Made by a program: the position numbers and the translations under genes. Shown one piece after another: positions 36,023-47,957 of a DNA stretch of 64,000 nucleotides. Position 1 is the stretch's first letter, and every line of letters begins with the position of its first letter. The stretch is taken from positions 620,001 through 684,000 of the forward strand of contig SDUX01000004.1 in NCBI GenBank assembly GCA_008729055.1, written 5' to 3'. The notes beneath the pieces were generated by a model. It had not been told where the DNA came from and made no database searches. It saw only the letters and a list, made by a program, of their open reading frames with translations. This stretch comes from Pyropia haitanensis (Eukaryota; Rhodophyta; Bangiophyceae; Bangiales; Bangiaceae).

Positions 36023-39000
36023 TCAGCCCCCCCCCCCCCCGTCGCTTCGGCGGCCAGCCCTAGCGCCTCGCACCCCCACCGGACGCCGCGCGCCCACGCC
36101 GACGGCCGCGCGGGCGCCTTGGCCGGCGGCGATGCCGCCGCGGCCGCGGCCGCCGGCGCCGGCGCGTCGGCGCCGGCGCTGACGCCCGCGGCAGTGGTGG
36201 GGAAGGTGGCAGCGGCGGCGGCGGCGGCGGGGGTGGAAGCGGCCGCGGCGCCGTCGCCGCTGACCGACGCGCCCACTGCTGGCCAGCCGCCGACGCCGCC
36301 ACCATCTGCCGGCCTTCCCGCGGCGGGAAGCCACGTATCCATCCCCTCCCCGACGGCGCCCGCCGTCAGCGCCGTCGCGGAAGAACCCGCGACGGGGGTG
36401 GTCACGGCGGCGATGGCAGCGGCCGCCGCGCCGGCGGGCGGTCTGCCACCGCCGCCGCCGGCGTCTGCCGCCGGCCTGTCCGCAGGGGGAAGCCATGTGT
36501 CCATCCCCTGCCCGACGTGCGCCGCCGTCGCGGCCGTCACGGGGTAGCCGCCGGCGGGGGTGGCCGCGCCGCCGCCGCCGTCGCCGCCGCCGCCGCCGCC
36601 AGCCGCCGCGCCCGGCGCCGGCCTGCCGTCGTCGCGGCCGTCGCCTGCCGGCCTGCCGGCGGCGGGAGCCCACGTGTCCATCCCCTCCCCGCCGGCACCC
36701 GCCGCGGCCGCCGCCCAGGGGGAGCCACCGGCGGGACTGACCGCGGCGGCGACAGCGGCGGCGGCGGCGGCGGCGCCCGACCATGCCGCCGCCCCTGGCC
36801 TGCCGCTGCCACCGCCACCGCCACCACCGCCAGCGTCGCCGCCGTCGCCGGGCGCGCCCCCCCCCCCGGCGGGCTTCCACGTGTCCATCCCCGCTTCGGC
36901 GTGGCCGCCCAGCAGCGCCGTCTCGGCGCCGTCCACGCCGTAGCCGCCGTCGGCGGAGGCCCTCCCGGCCCCACCAGCGCCCGCAGCCGTCGCGGCGGCG
37001 CCCCCGCCCCCCCCTGCCCCACCCGCCGCCACACAGCCACGCTGCCGCCGGTACTGCACCGCCACCCACACGCCCAGCGGCGCCGCGATGCACGCGTACG
37101 CGCCCACCACGCCGACCGCGACGGTCACCAGCGCGCGGGGCGCGTAGCCCGCGCGTGCCACCACCAGCAGCGTCGTCGCTTGGAGGACGGTCGTGCCCTG
37201 GAGCGCCGCCACCGAGAAGGGCGCGCCGTTCGCGAGCGCCCCAAACAGCGCAAACGTGGCCGTGTGGGTGCCCGCCGCGCGCCAGCGCGACGCCGCCACC
37301 TCGGCAGCCGCGAGCAGCACGATCGCCAGGCACGAGAGCGCGCCGAGGGTGGAGAGCAGCCCAAAGACGCCGACGCGGCGGCCGCCCCACCCGCCCGGCG
37401 GCGTCGTGACGACAAGGTACGCGAGGCTGCCCACCTCTGGCAGCACCAGCGCGACGGCGAGGAGGGCGGCCGCAGCGGAGGCGGGCTCGGGCGGCTCGGC
37501 CACCCCCCACAGGCCGGAGTCGTAGCGCGAGGCGAGGCGGGTGAGGAGCTCGGGGAGGGCGGTGGCGGCTTCTAGGCGCAGCGGCAGCACCGCCTGCACC
37601 GCCGCGCTCGTGTTGTCGAGGATGCCCACCGGCAGCAGCAGCGTGCGGGTGCCGAGGGAGGCGGCGGTGGCGGCTTCGGCGGCGCTGCCGGGCGCGACCT
37701 CCCGGCTGCCGACACCGAGGAGGTCCCGCGGTACCGCCGCGCGGGGGATGGGCTCGAGGTCCGCGGCCGCTTCGAAAGTGACCGCCGACGGCGGCAGCGT
37801 ATCGCGCGCGAACCGCGGCCGCACCGACCAGTCGGCGCTGAGGATGCCGTCGCGGCCCGTCGTCAGCGGGTCCCCGCGGCCGACCACCTCCCCGTCCACC
37901 TCGACGCCGTCGAGGGAGGACGACGCGACGCCATCGCACAGCGAGTCGGCCAGCACAAACGTGCGGTGTCCAGAGCAGAGGACGTAGGTGAGGGCGTCGA
38001 GCCAGCCGGTCCGCGCGGCGGCGGGGGGGGCGTCTCCGGCGCCGCGCTCCTCCCCCTCCTCTCCGCCCCGCTCCTCCCCTCCGAGGCGCCACGACGCCCC
38101 ATCAGGCAGGGGCCCCCCAAACGCCGTCGGCGACACGCGCACCTCCGCGTCCAGCCCGTACGCCCGCGCCGCCTCCGCCCCCCCCAGCCAGTTCGCATCC
38201 GCCAGCACGCCGGCGCCAAGCGCCAGCAGGTCCCGCCGCCCCATCCGCACCACCCGCTCCACGCCGTCCACCCCCACGTGCGTCACCACCGGCGTGCCCG
38301 CCGACCCCGCAAACGAACACGGAAACGTGTCGGGCCCACACGCGGCTGTCCCGCCGGCCGCCACCATCGACACGGCCGCCGCCGCGTCGCACGCCGCGTC
38401 CAGGCACACGCCCACATGGTGCGCCGACACGGCGAGCAGGTCGTACTTGCCATTGATGCGCGCAACGGCGCCGCCCGCTGAGTTGCGCTGCACCCGCACT
38501 GCGGCCGCCACGTCCGCCGCGTAGCGGAGCCCCCCCGTGGTGCACGGGCGGCCACCGTCGGCGGCGGTGGCGCCGGCGCCGGCGCCGGCGGCCGCGACGG
38601 CGGCAATGGCGCGCCGCGCGGCCGGCGCCAGCGGCGACGGCACGCGCAGCGGAGTGGCGGCGGTGGCGGAGCCGACCGCACCCGCCGCGTACGGCCAGTG
38701 GCGGTTGATGAGCGCGCGGAGCGTGACGCCGAGCGCCGCGTCGGGCGCGCCGTAGGGCGGCTCGTCGAGGGCGTCAAGGTCGGGCAGGCCCACGCAGCGG
38801 CCGCTCGGGGGGGACAGCGCCGTGCCGGCAACGGTCGTGGGGGCGTCATCGGTGGCGGGCAGCACGCACGCGAGCGCGCAGAGGGTGCCGAGGCGGCCGT
38901 AGCCGGGGGTGGCAGTGGTCGGGAAGGGCACCACCCGCGCGCCGGTGGCGGCGGCCGCGGCAGCGGCGACAGCGCCAGAGGGGGTGGCGGCAACGGCGGC

Positions 39001-39186
39001 CGCCGCCGTCGCTGCCGCCGCCGCCGTCGCCACTGTGACGGTCACAGCCGCGGCCGACAGCGGGTGGGGACGGCAGCAGTGGCAGCGGGGGGAGGAGGCG
39101 GGGCCGCCGCGTGTCACGGCCGACGCGGGTGCCATGACTGGTGCGGGGCGGCGGCGAGGGAGGCGGTGGCCTCGGCCGCTGGGCAC
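35815..39186 (-). CDS. Four-helix membrane protein with large N-terminal domain and GMDTW tail repeats
   Basis: The frame gives up to 1,123 aa; an internal ATG at 39135 (MAPASAVTRGG) is the likelier start because it precedes an Ala/Val-rich signal-anchor-like stretch. Residues ~75-565 form a soluble domain with scattered Cys (CTTGGLRYA, CLDAACDAA, CGPDTFPC, YVLCSGH), probably lumenal or extracellular. Four hydrophobic helices follow at about 570-590, 602-629, 640-675 and 685-712. The ~400-residue tail is Gly/Ala/Pro-rich and carries four copies of GMDTWxP near 765, 832, 893 and 946, mostly followed by RPA. No family is recognised. The last ~65 residues run into low-GC DNA; a one-base under-call in the C14 run at 36027-36040 would end the protein at 36023 instead, which I consider likely. 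One exon. Confidence 0.6.
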   Translation of the reverse strand: MPSGRGHRLPRRRPAPVMAPASAVTRGGPASSPRCHCCRPHPLSAAAVTVTVATAAAAATAAAAVAATPSGAVAAAAAAATGARVVPFPTTATPGYGRLGTLCALACVLPATDDAPTTVAGTALSPPSGRCVGLPDLDALDEPPYGAPDAALGVTLRALINRHWPYAAGAVGSATAATPLRVPSPLAPAARRAIAAVAAAGAGAGATAADGGRPCTTGGLRYAADVAAAVRVQRNSAGGAVARINGKYDLLAVSAHHVGVCLDAACDAAAAVSMVAAGGTAACGPDTFPCSFAGSAGTPVVTHVGVDGVERVVRMGRRDLLALGAGVLADANWLGGAEAARAYGLDAEVRVSPTAFGGPLPDGASWRLGGEERGGEEGEERGAGDAPPAAARTGWLDALTYVLCSGHRTFVLADSLCDGVASSSLDGVEVDGEVVGRGDPLTTGRDGILSADWSVRPRFARDTLPPSAVTFEAAADLEPIPRAAVPRDLLGVGSREVAPGSAAEAATAASLGTRTLLLPVGILDNTSAAVQAVLPLRLEAATALPELLTRLASRYDSGLWGVAEPPEPASAAAALLAVALVLPEVGSLAYLVVTTPPGGWGGRRVGVFGLLSTLGALSCLAIVLLAAAEVAASRWRAAGTHTATFALFGALANGAPFSVAALQGTTVLQATTLLVVARAGYAPRALVTVAVGVVGAYACIAAPLGVWVAVQYRRQRGCVAAGGAGGGGGAAATAAGAGGAGRASADGGYGVDGAETALLGGHAEAGMDTWKPAGGGGAPGDGGDAGGGGGGGGSGRPGAAAWSGAAAAAAAVAAAVSPAGGSPWAAAAAGAGGEGMDTWAPAAGRPAGDGRDDGRPAPGAAAGGGGGGDGGGGAATPAGGYPVTAATAAHVGQGMDTWLPPADRPAADAGGGGGRPPAGAAAAAIAAVTTPVAGSSATALTAGAVGEGMDTWLPAAGRPADGGGVGGWPAVGASVSGDGAAAASTPAAAAAAATFPTTAAGVSAGADAPAPAAAAAAASPPAKAPARPSAWARGVRWGCEALGLAAEATGGGGADRWGGRGEHEWGRPASSAGRLCLAASVGVSKMECLVWLLPAALASVAQAPAALVNVADLKFRTHVFASV

Positions 39187-39852
39187 ACGGTCCTCGCGGA
39201 AGCCCGCCCGTGGCTAACGGCACACGCCGCCCCGGCAGCGGGACGGTGGCGGCAGCGGCTGCCGCAGCCGGCGGCGGTGACGGGCAAGGGCACGGGCACT
39301 AGCGGCCGTCGCTGGCGGCGGCCGCTGCCACGGGCGGGCGCGGCCCAACGGCGGTGACGGCGGCACGCAGCCGAGCGAGCGGGGGAGGAACGCAGGGGGG
39401 GGGTGCAGGCAGCGACGGGGCGCGCCGGCGCCGACGGCGGCGCCGCTGGTCGCCGCCCGCCGCTGCGGGCCAGCGTCGTGCCGCAGGGTGGGAGCGTGGA
39501 GTGGGCGTGGAAGAGGAGCGGGAGGGGACGAACCGAATCTGCCGTCAGGGAGGCGGGGGGGTCGGCCTGCCAGCATCGCGAGCCGCGCCTGATGACAGGG
39601 ACGCTCAGGAGGCGCGCGGCCGGCGCGCGAGGGGCGCGCGCGCCGCAGCGGCGGTCCGCGCCGCCGGCCACGCTTGTGGGCGCTCACCGTCCGGTGGAGA
39701 GGCGGCAGTGGCGGCCCGCCGGGCCGCCAGCGACGCGCGCTGGTGCGTTGACATCGGACGGACCGGCAGTGGTGCAGGCGGTCGTGGCGACGGGGGGTGT
39801 GAGGTGGGGGGGATGGAGGAGGGGCTGCGCAGTGGTGCTTCAAGCGGGATCA
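39187..39852. other. Upstream region of the membrane-protein gene
   Basis: GC-rich, Gly/Arg-coding-like on both strands, no domain. It probably contains the promoter of the minus-strand membrane protein; the right edge abuts the transposon at 39853. Confidence 0.4.
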
Positions 39853-40593
39853 AAGTTTTTCCGAGAAAAGGCTTGTCAAGACCTTGTCAAGGCTTGTACA
39901 ACCCCCCGCCCCGGCCGGCTGAATCGAAGTCGAATATCACACTTAAACCGTCTACAAGTGCGAGAAAGTGCGCGTGGTTATGAAAGCATGAAAGCTAAGC
40001 GCTAAAAAGCCTGCACACAGTACAGCTTAGATGCCTGTTATGCCCGTGTAGAAATACCCCTCTTTAGAAGGTGACTGGTCCGTCCAGAGGATCGGTTTGT
40101 GCCTGTGTAATGTGTCGGAAAGTTGCCGCTCTCAGTCCGTATCCACTCCATATCGGAAGCTCGGTGCTGGCAATCAGGGGGCTCGTCACGTTCTATGTGA
40201 CACCAAAGTCTGCATAACGAGCCCAACAACGCCAGTGCGGATGCCCATCGGACCGCCTGTTAGGGCTGTACTTCTCCTTAGTAGGCGTCTAAAAGCCCTA
40301 ATGTGGGGCTGAGGCCGACATGGTGCCACGGCCAAGTGCTTGTCACGCACTTGTAAAGCTTTGTACGTTTGTTCTTGTTTCGTTGCCACACCACTTTCTA
40401 TACCTCTTCTTATGTGCACTCTCGCTACCGCTCAGGATATGTCTCCAGAAGGGTGTGCTATTGAGACATGTAGCAACGTACAACGTATAAAGGCAACAAC
40501 CTTGTTCCCGCGGCCCTCACGGGGTCGTAAAGGCAGTTCTAGGGGGCTACTTGACTAGTCCTTGACAAGCCGTTACACGGAAAAACAGGCTTG
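39853..40593 (+). mobile_element. Repeat-family copy B with terminal inverted repeats
   Basis: This ~740-bp unit is bounded by imperfect inverted repeats: left GTTTTTCCG...GGCTTGTCAAG (39857-39885) and right TTGACAAGCC...CGGAAAAAC (40562-40587). The interior matches copy A (16297-17020). It has no ORF resembling a transposase, so it is a non-autonomous DNA element. The position of the 118-bp hairpin MITE in copy A corresponds here to an empty site (TTGAGACATGTAGC, about 40462-40475). AT content is well above the flanking genes. Confidence 0.75.
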
Positions 40594-42036
40594 AGACAGT
40601 GACACTGGGGGAGGGAGGGGGGCGGTGAGACCGTGACACTGCAGTGTACACAGTCCTGGGGGAGAGGAGAGAGAGGGGGGGGGGGTGGGGACGTCGCCAC
40701 GCCACGTGGCTGCGCCGCCGCACTGCGCCTAGCATTGCGTCTCGACACTGAGCGCGCGCTACGGACGAGGGGCGGGAAGGCGGGGCCGTCGCCGCCCACG
40801 GTGGGCGGCGCACCGCTCGTGGCTGCCGCGAGACGGCTGTGGCGGTGGGCGACGGCTGCGTGGCGCGCCGCCGGGACCCGATCGATACCGGCGCGCGCGC
40901 CCGGCGGCGCCGCGCCAACGGGGCGGCCCCGGCGCGACTGGTCCGACGAAGGGGCAGCGGATCCGCCGCCACCTACGGCTTCACGGGACCGCCCGGCAGC
41001 GGCGTGGCGGCGGATTGGGGCGGCGAAAGGGGGCCACGCGCTGCGAGGGGGAAGACCCAACGGCTCGCGGCAGATGACCCCGACGGCAGTGGCGGCGCCA
41101 CCGTCCACGGCGTGGCGTGGCGGCGCGTGCCGACGATGGGCGTCGGCCGCCCGTGGCGCTTCCCGACGGCTCCAGATCGGAAACTGTGCAATTAGATTTC
41201 GATTACTCCACGCTTCCCACGTGCGTTTCCCAACATGATACGAATTTCCGTGGCCAGCTTTCACTGCAGAATTGGACTGAGCGCCGCATGTTTGACTTTG
41301 GGCGGTCCTCTTGTCTGTGAAAGACTGCAGTAGACTTCAAAGCCCATCATCAGCGGTCGTCCGTCTCTCACCTCAGACCCCCCTCGAGCTCCGTGCTGCA
41401 GCTGGAGCCGCCCTTCCACCCCACGCCCACTTCAGCAGTCTGCAGTCTTCCTCACACCCCGCCGCTCATCTGGTTAGCACCGCTCCACAGGGCGCGACAA
41501 GGGTCTCTCGCCCGCACCGGGAGCCTGCCGCACATGTCAATACCGCCTCATCGCTCGTCCACGCGCGCGTAGAGAGGTGGTGGGGTGTTTCGCTGTTGTC
41601 GGTGTCGCGGCTGCCGCGCCTCCGCCGACCCCCCCCAGCAATAACTGCTGTTTTTCAAGTCCCACCTATCGCGTCGAGGTCCCCCTCCTGTTGGCGGGAG
41701 CGACACACACGAGCTGGAAGATATGGAACAAGCAGCCGTCGCGGTGTGGGTCGTGAGGGCACGCGCGGGCACGCGTCGGCGAGGGAGGGGGAGGGGGAGA
41801 GGAAGAAGAGTTTGGAAAAACGTAAGAGTATCAACCAGACATCTGTGAAGAAAGACAAGAACGACTAGAGTATGAAAGCGAAAGAAAATACGCGAAAGAA
41901 AAGAAAATGGGCATGGATGAACAAAAATAGAGAAGAGGGAGCGAGTGGTCCAGAAGGCCTGCCCATCGTGACACTCCTTTACTGGGCAGGGACCGGCCTC
42001 TCTCGGCTGTCCTCATCATCTCCGCCTCCCGCCCCA
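40594..42036. other. Intergenic region downstream of the FkbM-type gene
   Basis: A GC-rich block (40680-41190) is followed by more balanced sequence. An A-rich purine stretch (41810-41935), read on the minus strand, is a T-rich tract downstream of the methyltransferase stop and may belong to its 3' end. No gene is supported on either strand. Confidence 0.4.
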
Positions 42037-43610
42037 TCACTCCCCCACCCCGTACGCGCGTACGCACTGGTTTAGGACGCCCAGCTCGCGCAGCACCCCC
42101 GTCCGCAGCGGCTCATCTCGCCTCACCGCCGCGCAATTGTGCCAGCCCATCAGCTCGCGGGTGTCCAGCTCCGGCAGCGCGTACGGGCCGTCAAAGCGCA
42201 CCGCCGCGGCGAGGCCGAGCAGGTACACCTCAAAGCCCGCGGCGGCGAGCGTCGCCGCCGCCGCCGCGTGGGTGGTCCCCGGCCCGCCGGAGGTCTTGTT
42301 CATCAGGCGCGAGCACTCAAAGACGATGATGCGAGTGGCGGCGAGTGTGGCGGGCGCCGCCGCGAGGACGGAGATGTCCCACCCTTCGATGTCGGTCTTG
42401 AGGAGGGAGATGGGGTAGGTCCGGTTGGTGGGCGGGCGGAGTGCGGCGGGCGTGTGGGGGGGGTCGAGGAGCACATCGAGCGGTAAGGTGGGCACCGTCT
42501 ACGGGGGGCAAGGGTCGGGGGGGGGGGGGGGGGCGGACGCAAGAGGCCAAAGGGGGGAGGACTCAAGCGCACGGAGTGACCGCCAGGAGGAGATAGCGCA
42601 AGTCAGCACCCCCGGAAAACAGCCAGCACCGAAGGTGGTGGGCGGCAGCGGGCCACGGGTCACACACCGAACTCCCCAGCGGCTCGTCAGCAAGCAAGGA
42701 CTGCACCGACCGCCAGCCGGCGACGGTGGTCCACCCACCAAACGTGCACAGCTTCGCCTCAGCAGCTGCCTCCGTCCTCTCATCACCCCTCCCCTCCCCA
42801 ACCCGCCCCCCCTCCGCGCAAACGTACCACATAGCGGTACTTGTGTTGCTCTGGCCGCGCCTCCCCCACCCACAACCCGCCCGTCTGGTCGTCGTCCTCG
42901 TGTATGGGCATCCGAAAGATGGCCGCCTCCTCCCCCGCCGCCACCGCGCCCACCGCGGCGTGGATAACGTGCGTGCGCCCGCCCGCAGGGGGCACCCGGC
43001 CGAGGCCCACCAACAAGCCCGGGTTGGCCTCGACCGCCACAATCGTCGCGCCGGGAAAGGCGGCCCGCCACGCGGGGAAGCCCTGCGCCCGGTTGGCGCC
43101 GACGTCCACCACCAGCGGCGGCGGTGGTAGCCGCGACGTCGCGCGCGTCGGCGTGCCGCCGCCATCGCCGCCGCCCATGGTGCCGTCGCCGTCTCCGTCG
43201 TCGCCGTCACCGACACCGTCGTCGCCGTCACGACTCGGCGGGGGGGGTGGGTGCCAAAAGCCGTCGCCCGCGAGTTCCCCCACCCCCGACCCGTCCGTGT
43301 CGGCGAGCGCCGCGGCGCGGCGGGCGAGGGCGTCCTTGAACGCGTTGGCGGGCGCCTCGCCACCAAATAGGGGCAGCCGCCGCCGTACGTGTGCGCGGCT
43401 GGCGCCGACGCAGGCGGCCACGTCGGCCGCGTCGGCGGTGGCGTCGACGGCGGCGGCACGGGCGGCGGAGGGCGCGACGGCGGCGGCGGCGACGGCGACG
43501 GCGGTGGCGGCCGCAGGTACAGTGGCAGCGGTGATGGCCACCGCCGCTGCGGCGGCGAGCGCGGCACGCACCAGCAGAGCGCTCGTAGCCGGGGGGCACC
43601 GTTGGGTCAT
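42037..43610 (-). CDS. FkbM-family SAM-dependent methyltransferase, membrane-anchored
   Basis: Exon 1 is 43610-42828 (261 aa), the intron 42827-42499 (329 bp, GTACGT donor, CCCCGTAG acceptor) and exon 2 42498-42037 (153 aa), in phase 0, total 414 aa. Residues 10-55 are an Ala/Val-rich signal anchor, so the enzyme is probably in the secretory pathway. The SAM-binding motif is LVVDVGANRAQGF (166-178), with VAVEANP (191-197) as the second acidic strand. Exon 2 carries the FkbM hallmark TVPTLPLDVLL, then LLKTDIEGWDISVL (293-306) and IIVFECS. The substrate is unknown; family members methylate sugar or polyketide hydroxyls. An Asp/Gly-rich loop (127-155) separates anchor region and catalytic core. 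The frame is open to 43850, but the upstream part is Arg/Pro-rich and unlikely to be translated. The intron contains a 17-base G run (+ strand). Confidence 0.85.
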
Positions 43611-46600
43611 GGTGCGTCGCCGACCGCGCGTGGGGGAGCGCGCACGGGGGGAAGAGACGTGGCTCTCGGAGGAGGCGGGACTAGCAGCGTTACGGCGGTG
43701 GACCGGGCGGACGGCCACGCGCGCGGCGGCCATCTGCGGGGGTGCGCGGGGTGGGGGGTACCGACGGGAGGGAATGGGCCTCAGCAGGGACGCCGCGGAC
43801 GGCTGTCCACGGGGTGCACGCACGAGCGGGGGGGCCCGCCACGGCCTCACCGCGCGCCCCCACCCGCCCGCCCACCCGAGCGGGCAGCCTCACTGAGACC
43901 GCGGTCCGCCTCACACCCGCGTTTCCTCCCCGACACGCTGTGACATCCGCTACCGCACACCCGCTACGCGTCTTCCCTGGCGCCTCTGGAAGTGAACGCG
44001 GGGAGGCGGGGGGGGGGGGGGGCGGACTCGTGCGTACGCACCTCGACACGATCGGGTTGCTCCGCCAGAGAGGGCAGCGGCCAGGTGGGGAGTGGATTCC
44101 TCCAAAGAAACACCCGACAGTAGGCGTGGAGACTGCCAGGGACAAAGGGGGGCACGCGGCGCAATGGGAGCACCACCGCCGTGACGGCCGGCGGGGGTGG
44201 TGGCGGCGTCTTGATCGCGGGTCGCCGCGGCGACCGGCTGCCATTCCCCCCCCCCCCTCCATCCCCGCCCCCCCCCCCCCCCCCAGCAATAGCGTCGCCC
44301 CCGTCCGACGCTGGCAGCGCGGCCACGCGCACCGCCACGGTGGGGTGTACGCCGCCGCCCGCCTAGGCGCCGCCACCGCCCCGCGACCGTCGCGGCGGCG
44401 TGGCGGCGCGCCGGTGGAATTCTCGCGGCGGCGGCCCGACCGACCCGCCCGCCGCGTGAGGCCGGACTGGCCGCCGCTGGCCGGTTGGGGGATGCAGCCG
44501 CCCTGGGACGCCGTGACGTCCTCCCCGTGAGGCGACTCTTCTGGCAAGTGGGGGGGGGGGAGGTAATAAAAGTCGGGGGGGGGAGGCCATAAAAGTCGGG
44601 GGGGGGGGAGGGGGGGAGTCGACGGCCCCTTGGGGCGGGCCGTCTCTAGAGCGCGCCGGAGCCCATGGCAGGGGGAAAGGGGTACGCCACGACGGCCGCG
44701 GCGGCTGGTGGGGGGGCCACGCGCCGCGGACGGCGCACGCACGGCGGCGGCCGCGCCAGGACGGCGCGGACGGCGGCGGCGGCACGGCGGGCGCGCCACG
44801 CCCGCGCCGCCAAATTGGACCGCGCCGGCGCGCCGGCGGCGCGCCGGATCCCGTCCACCGCGGCCGTGGCATGCCGCGGCGGCGGCACGCCGCACGACGA
44901 GGAGGTTGCCGTCCCGTTTTGTACCGGGGCATCGCGAGGGGGGGCGCCACCGCCTCCTGCCGTTGGCGGCGGGGGGGGGGGGGGGGGAGGGCGGCTGCGG
45001 GCCCGGCGGGGACGTGGCGCCCACCCGCTGCCGCCGCGGATGCCCTTCCCCGTGGCACGCCGCCACGGCGGTCGCGCCGGCCCCTGCGCGGCGGTCTCTC
45101 GCCCTCGCCCCCTCCCCCCCTGGTCCTGCCAAGGCCGCCATTGTCCGTCTGGCGCGGCCCGGTGGTCACGGCACACGGCGGCTGACGTTGCCGCCGCTGC
45201 CGCGGCGGCCGCCGCCATCGGCAACGGCCGCGCCGTGCCGCCGGTGCGGCGCGGCGGCATCGCGGGGAGGGTCACCGACGCAGGGCGGGGGGGGGGTTGG
45301 GGCGGTACGCCGCCGTGGGGTGTCCGCATGCCGCGACTACGGTGCACCCAGGCGGCGGCCGGGGCGTGCGGCGGCAGTGGCGGTGGTGGTGGCGGCGGCA
45401 GTGGCGATGGTGGTGGCGGCGGCGGCGGCGGCGGCGACGGCGGCGGCGGCGGGGGGGGGGGGCCGCGCGGCCTCCCCGCCACCACCGCCAATGGCACGCG
45501 GGTGGCGGCGGCGGCGGTGGCGGTCGCCACCCGTGGCGCGCCGCCCGCGACGGCCGCCCCGTGGATACCCCCCCCGCGGCGCGGCGCGGCCGCGACGCGA
45601 CGGCCGCGGCGGCCCGCCTGGGCCCCACCGGCGCGGGGGGAGTGGAGCGGCCGGCAGACCATCGCGTTGCCGGCGTCGTCCGCTCGCGCGCCGCGGCGGA
45701 CGTTGCGCGGCCGCCCCCATCGGCGCGCCCCGACGGCTCACCCCGCCGCGCGGGGCGGCTCCCAAACCCCACCGCGGCCGGCACGGCGACGGCGGCCACG
45801 TCCGCCGGGGTGTCCATCCGCACCGCCACCCGCGCCGCCACCCTCAAAGCCACCCGCCGCCGCCGTCACGGCGAGTCGTCGCCGGCCGCCGCTCCGCCGC
45901 TCTCCCCCCCGCCGGCAGCCGCCGCCGCCACCGTCGCCGGCGGACAGAGGATGCTCGCCGCGGGCTGCACCCCGCGCAAGCACAATGGCGGCGACGGGTG
46001 ATGTCCACCGTCGCACCAACCAACGCGTCGTCCGCTGCGGGAAGCCCCCGTACGCACCGCCAACGATAGCGGGCAGAAGGATGGACGCCCGTCGGGCCGA
46101 CGCGGTGCCAGGCCCGTGTCATCGCCGACGGCGTTGACGCGGCGGTTGGCGACAGCGGCGTCTGCTCCCTCGATGCGGGCGTCCATCCCCCCAGTGCGTC
46201 GCCGACCACCAGAGGGGCCGGCAAACACCGCGAGTATGTACATGACCACCGCCACAACGGCCGGGTGGAGACTACCGCCGACGCTTTCTACTCCTCCGAC
46301 TGATCTCCCAACGTGGATCAACTACACGGGCCGCGCAGCCGCGATTCCGCCTCGCGCTGCCACGCGGCGGTCGCCGTCGGTGGGGTGGAAGCGGATGGTC
46401 TTGGTCCTCGCTTCAAAGAAACTGAACAAGCGGAAACCGAACAGCCGACCGACAGTACACGCGTAGACACCCAACGCACAATCGGCGAGGTGCCCGCGCG
46501 GGTGCAGTCACCCCCAGCACGTACTGTAAGGATTGCGGTTCCCCTTCGCCAACGCATCAGCTCGTCTCTGCTGGGCCACCCACAGCCAATCAATGGCCAC

Positions 46601-47925
46601 GGCGTCTGTAGCAGTAGCAGAAAACGGTGGCGTACGGCCCGCGTGCCGAGAAGGCAACCCCCAGTCAGACGATTCATCGTGACCGAATCTGATGGCCTCT
46701 GCTTGTCCACTCCCCGCCGCCGGTCGGTCATCGTTCATGATTCATCCAGTCGCAGAGGTCAGCACGTCGCCGGTGGGGGTCCATGGACCCCGGCGCCGGC
46801 CACATGGATGGACCACAGCCAAAACAAACCGGTCCGACCGTGTGGACTTGCTCCGCGGGGGTCCCCACCGCCCACCGACGCACGCCCCCCCCCCCGAATG
46901 GACCACCAGCGTGTCACGCCATCGGCCCAACCCACCGAGACGAAAAAACTTGTGTCAAGCGCATTGCCACAATTCCGCTCTCCAGCGGTCGCGGTGGGGC
47001 ACCCCCACCGCCCACCACCCCGCCCCGTCGCGCCCTGCCAAGGGTTTGGCCGCGCCCGCTTTGTGCGCCGTTGCCGCTCGCGAGGGATGGGGGAAAGGGG
47101 GGAGCGCGGGGGGGGGGGGGGGGTGGGGGGGAGGGCGGGCGGCCGCGGGGGGGCGGCGTCCGCCGCCGCGCCCGCGCCGCCGCACCCACGCCGACGCGCG
47201 ACGTCCTTTGTCGCCCGCGCCGTCGCGGCCGCGGCGGCGGTGCCAGCGCACGGCCGCGGCGCGAGGGCGGTTCGCCTCCCCCCCCCCCCCCCCCCCCCCA
47301 CCGCCGCCGCCCTCGTCCCTCGCCGTCCGCCCCCCCCCCCTGCGTGCCCCCTCCCCCCACCCCCCCCCGCCCCCCTCCGCGCACTGCCGTGACGCGGTCG
47401 GTCCCGGCCGGCCGCGCGCGGTGGCGCGGATTGGCGGCGCGCGCCCCCCACCGCATCGGTGTTGGCGGCGCGGCGCGGCGCGGCCGCGGCAGACGCCCGC
47501 CGCCCGCCGGCGGCGGGGGGGGGGACGGTGTCAGGCCAGCGGGCTGCAGGGCTCTCCAGGTCACCGCCGTCGCCCGCTGGCCGGTCTGCCCCTCTTCCTC
47601 CCCCCCCTCCCCCCCCCCCCCCCCAGCCTCCCATTCCCTCTCCCTCCTCGTTCCCCTCCCCCCCGCCCGTCCCGCCTCATCCCCCTCCCCCCCGCCCGTA
47701 CGGGGCGCGCCCCCCGCCCCCCGTCCCCCCCCCCCTCGCGGCGCCCACCAGTGGCAGCGCCTGGGCGGCGGGCGGGCGGCGGCGGCGGCGGTGCCACATG
47801 CACCCCGCCGGGCGGGTGGCACCCCGATCGGGCGACCGCGCCGCGCAGGCGGCCCGTCCGGGCGACGCGGGCGCGGGGGGCGGCGGCGGGGGAGGCGCCG
47901 GCCGCGGCAGGGGAGGCGGCGCCGG

Positions 47926-47957
<32 letters not shown>

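Noticed and set aside
44665..46137. 490-codon plus-strand frame with a TAAAAG pair upstream
   Set aside because: Translation is Gly/Arg/Ala simple sequence and the antisense strand is equally open; promoter-like motif alone is insufficient.
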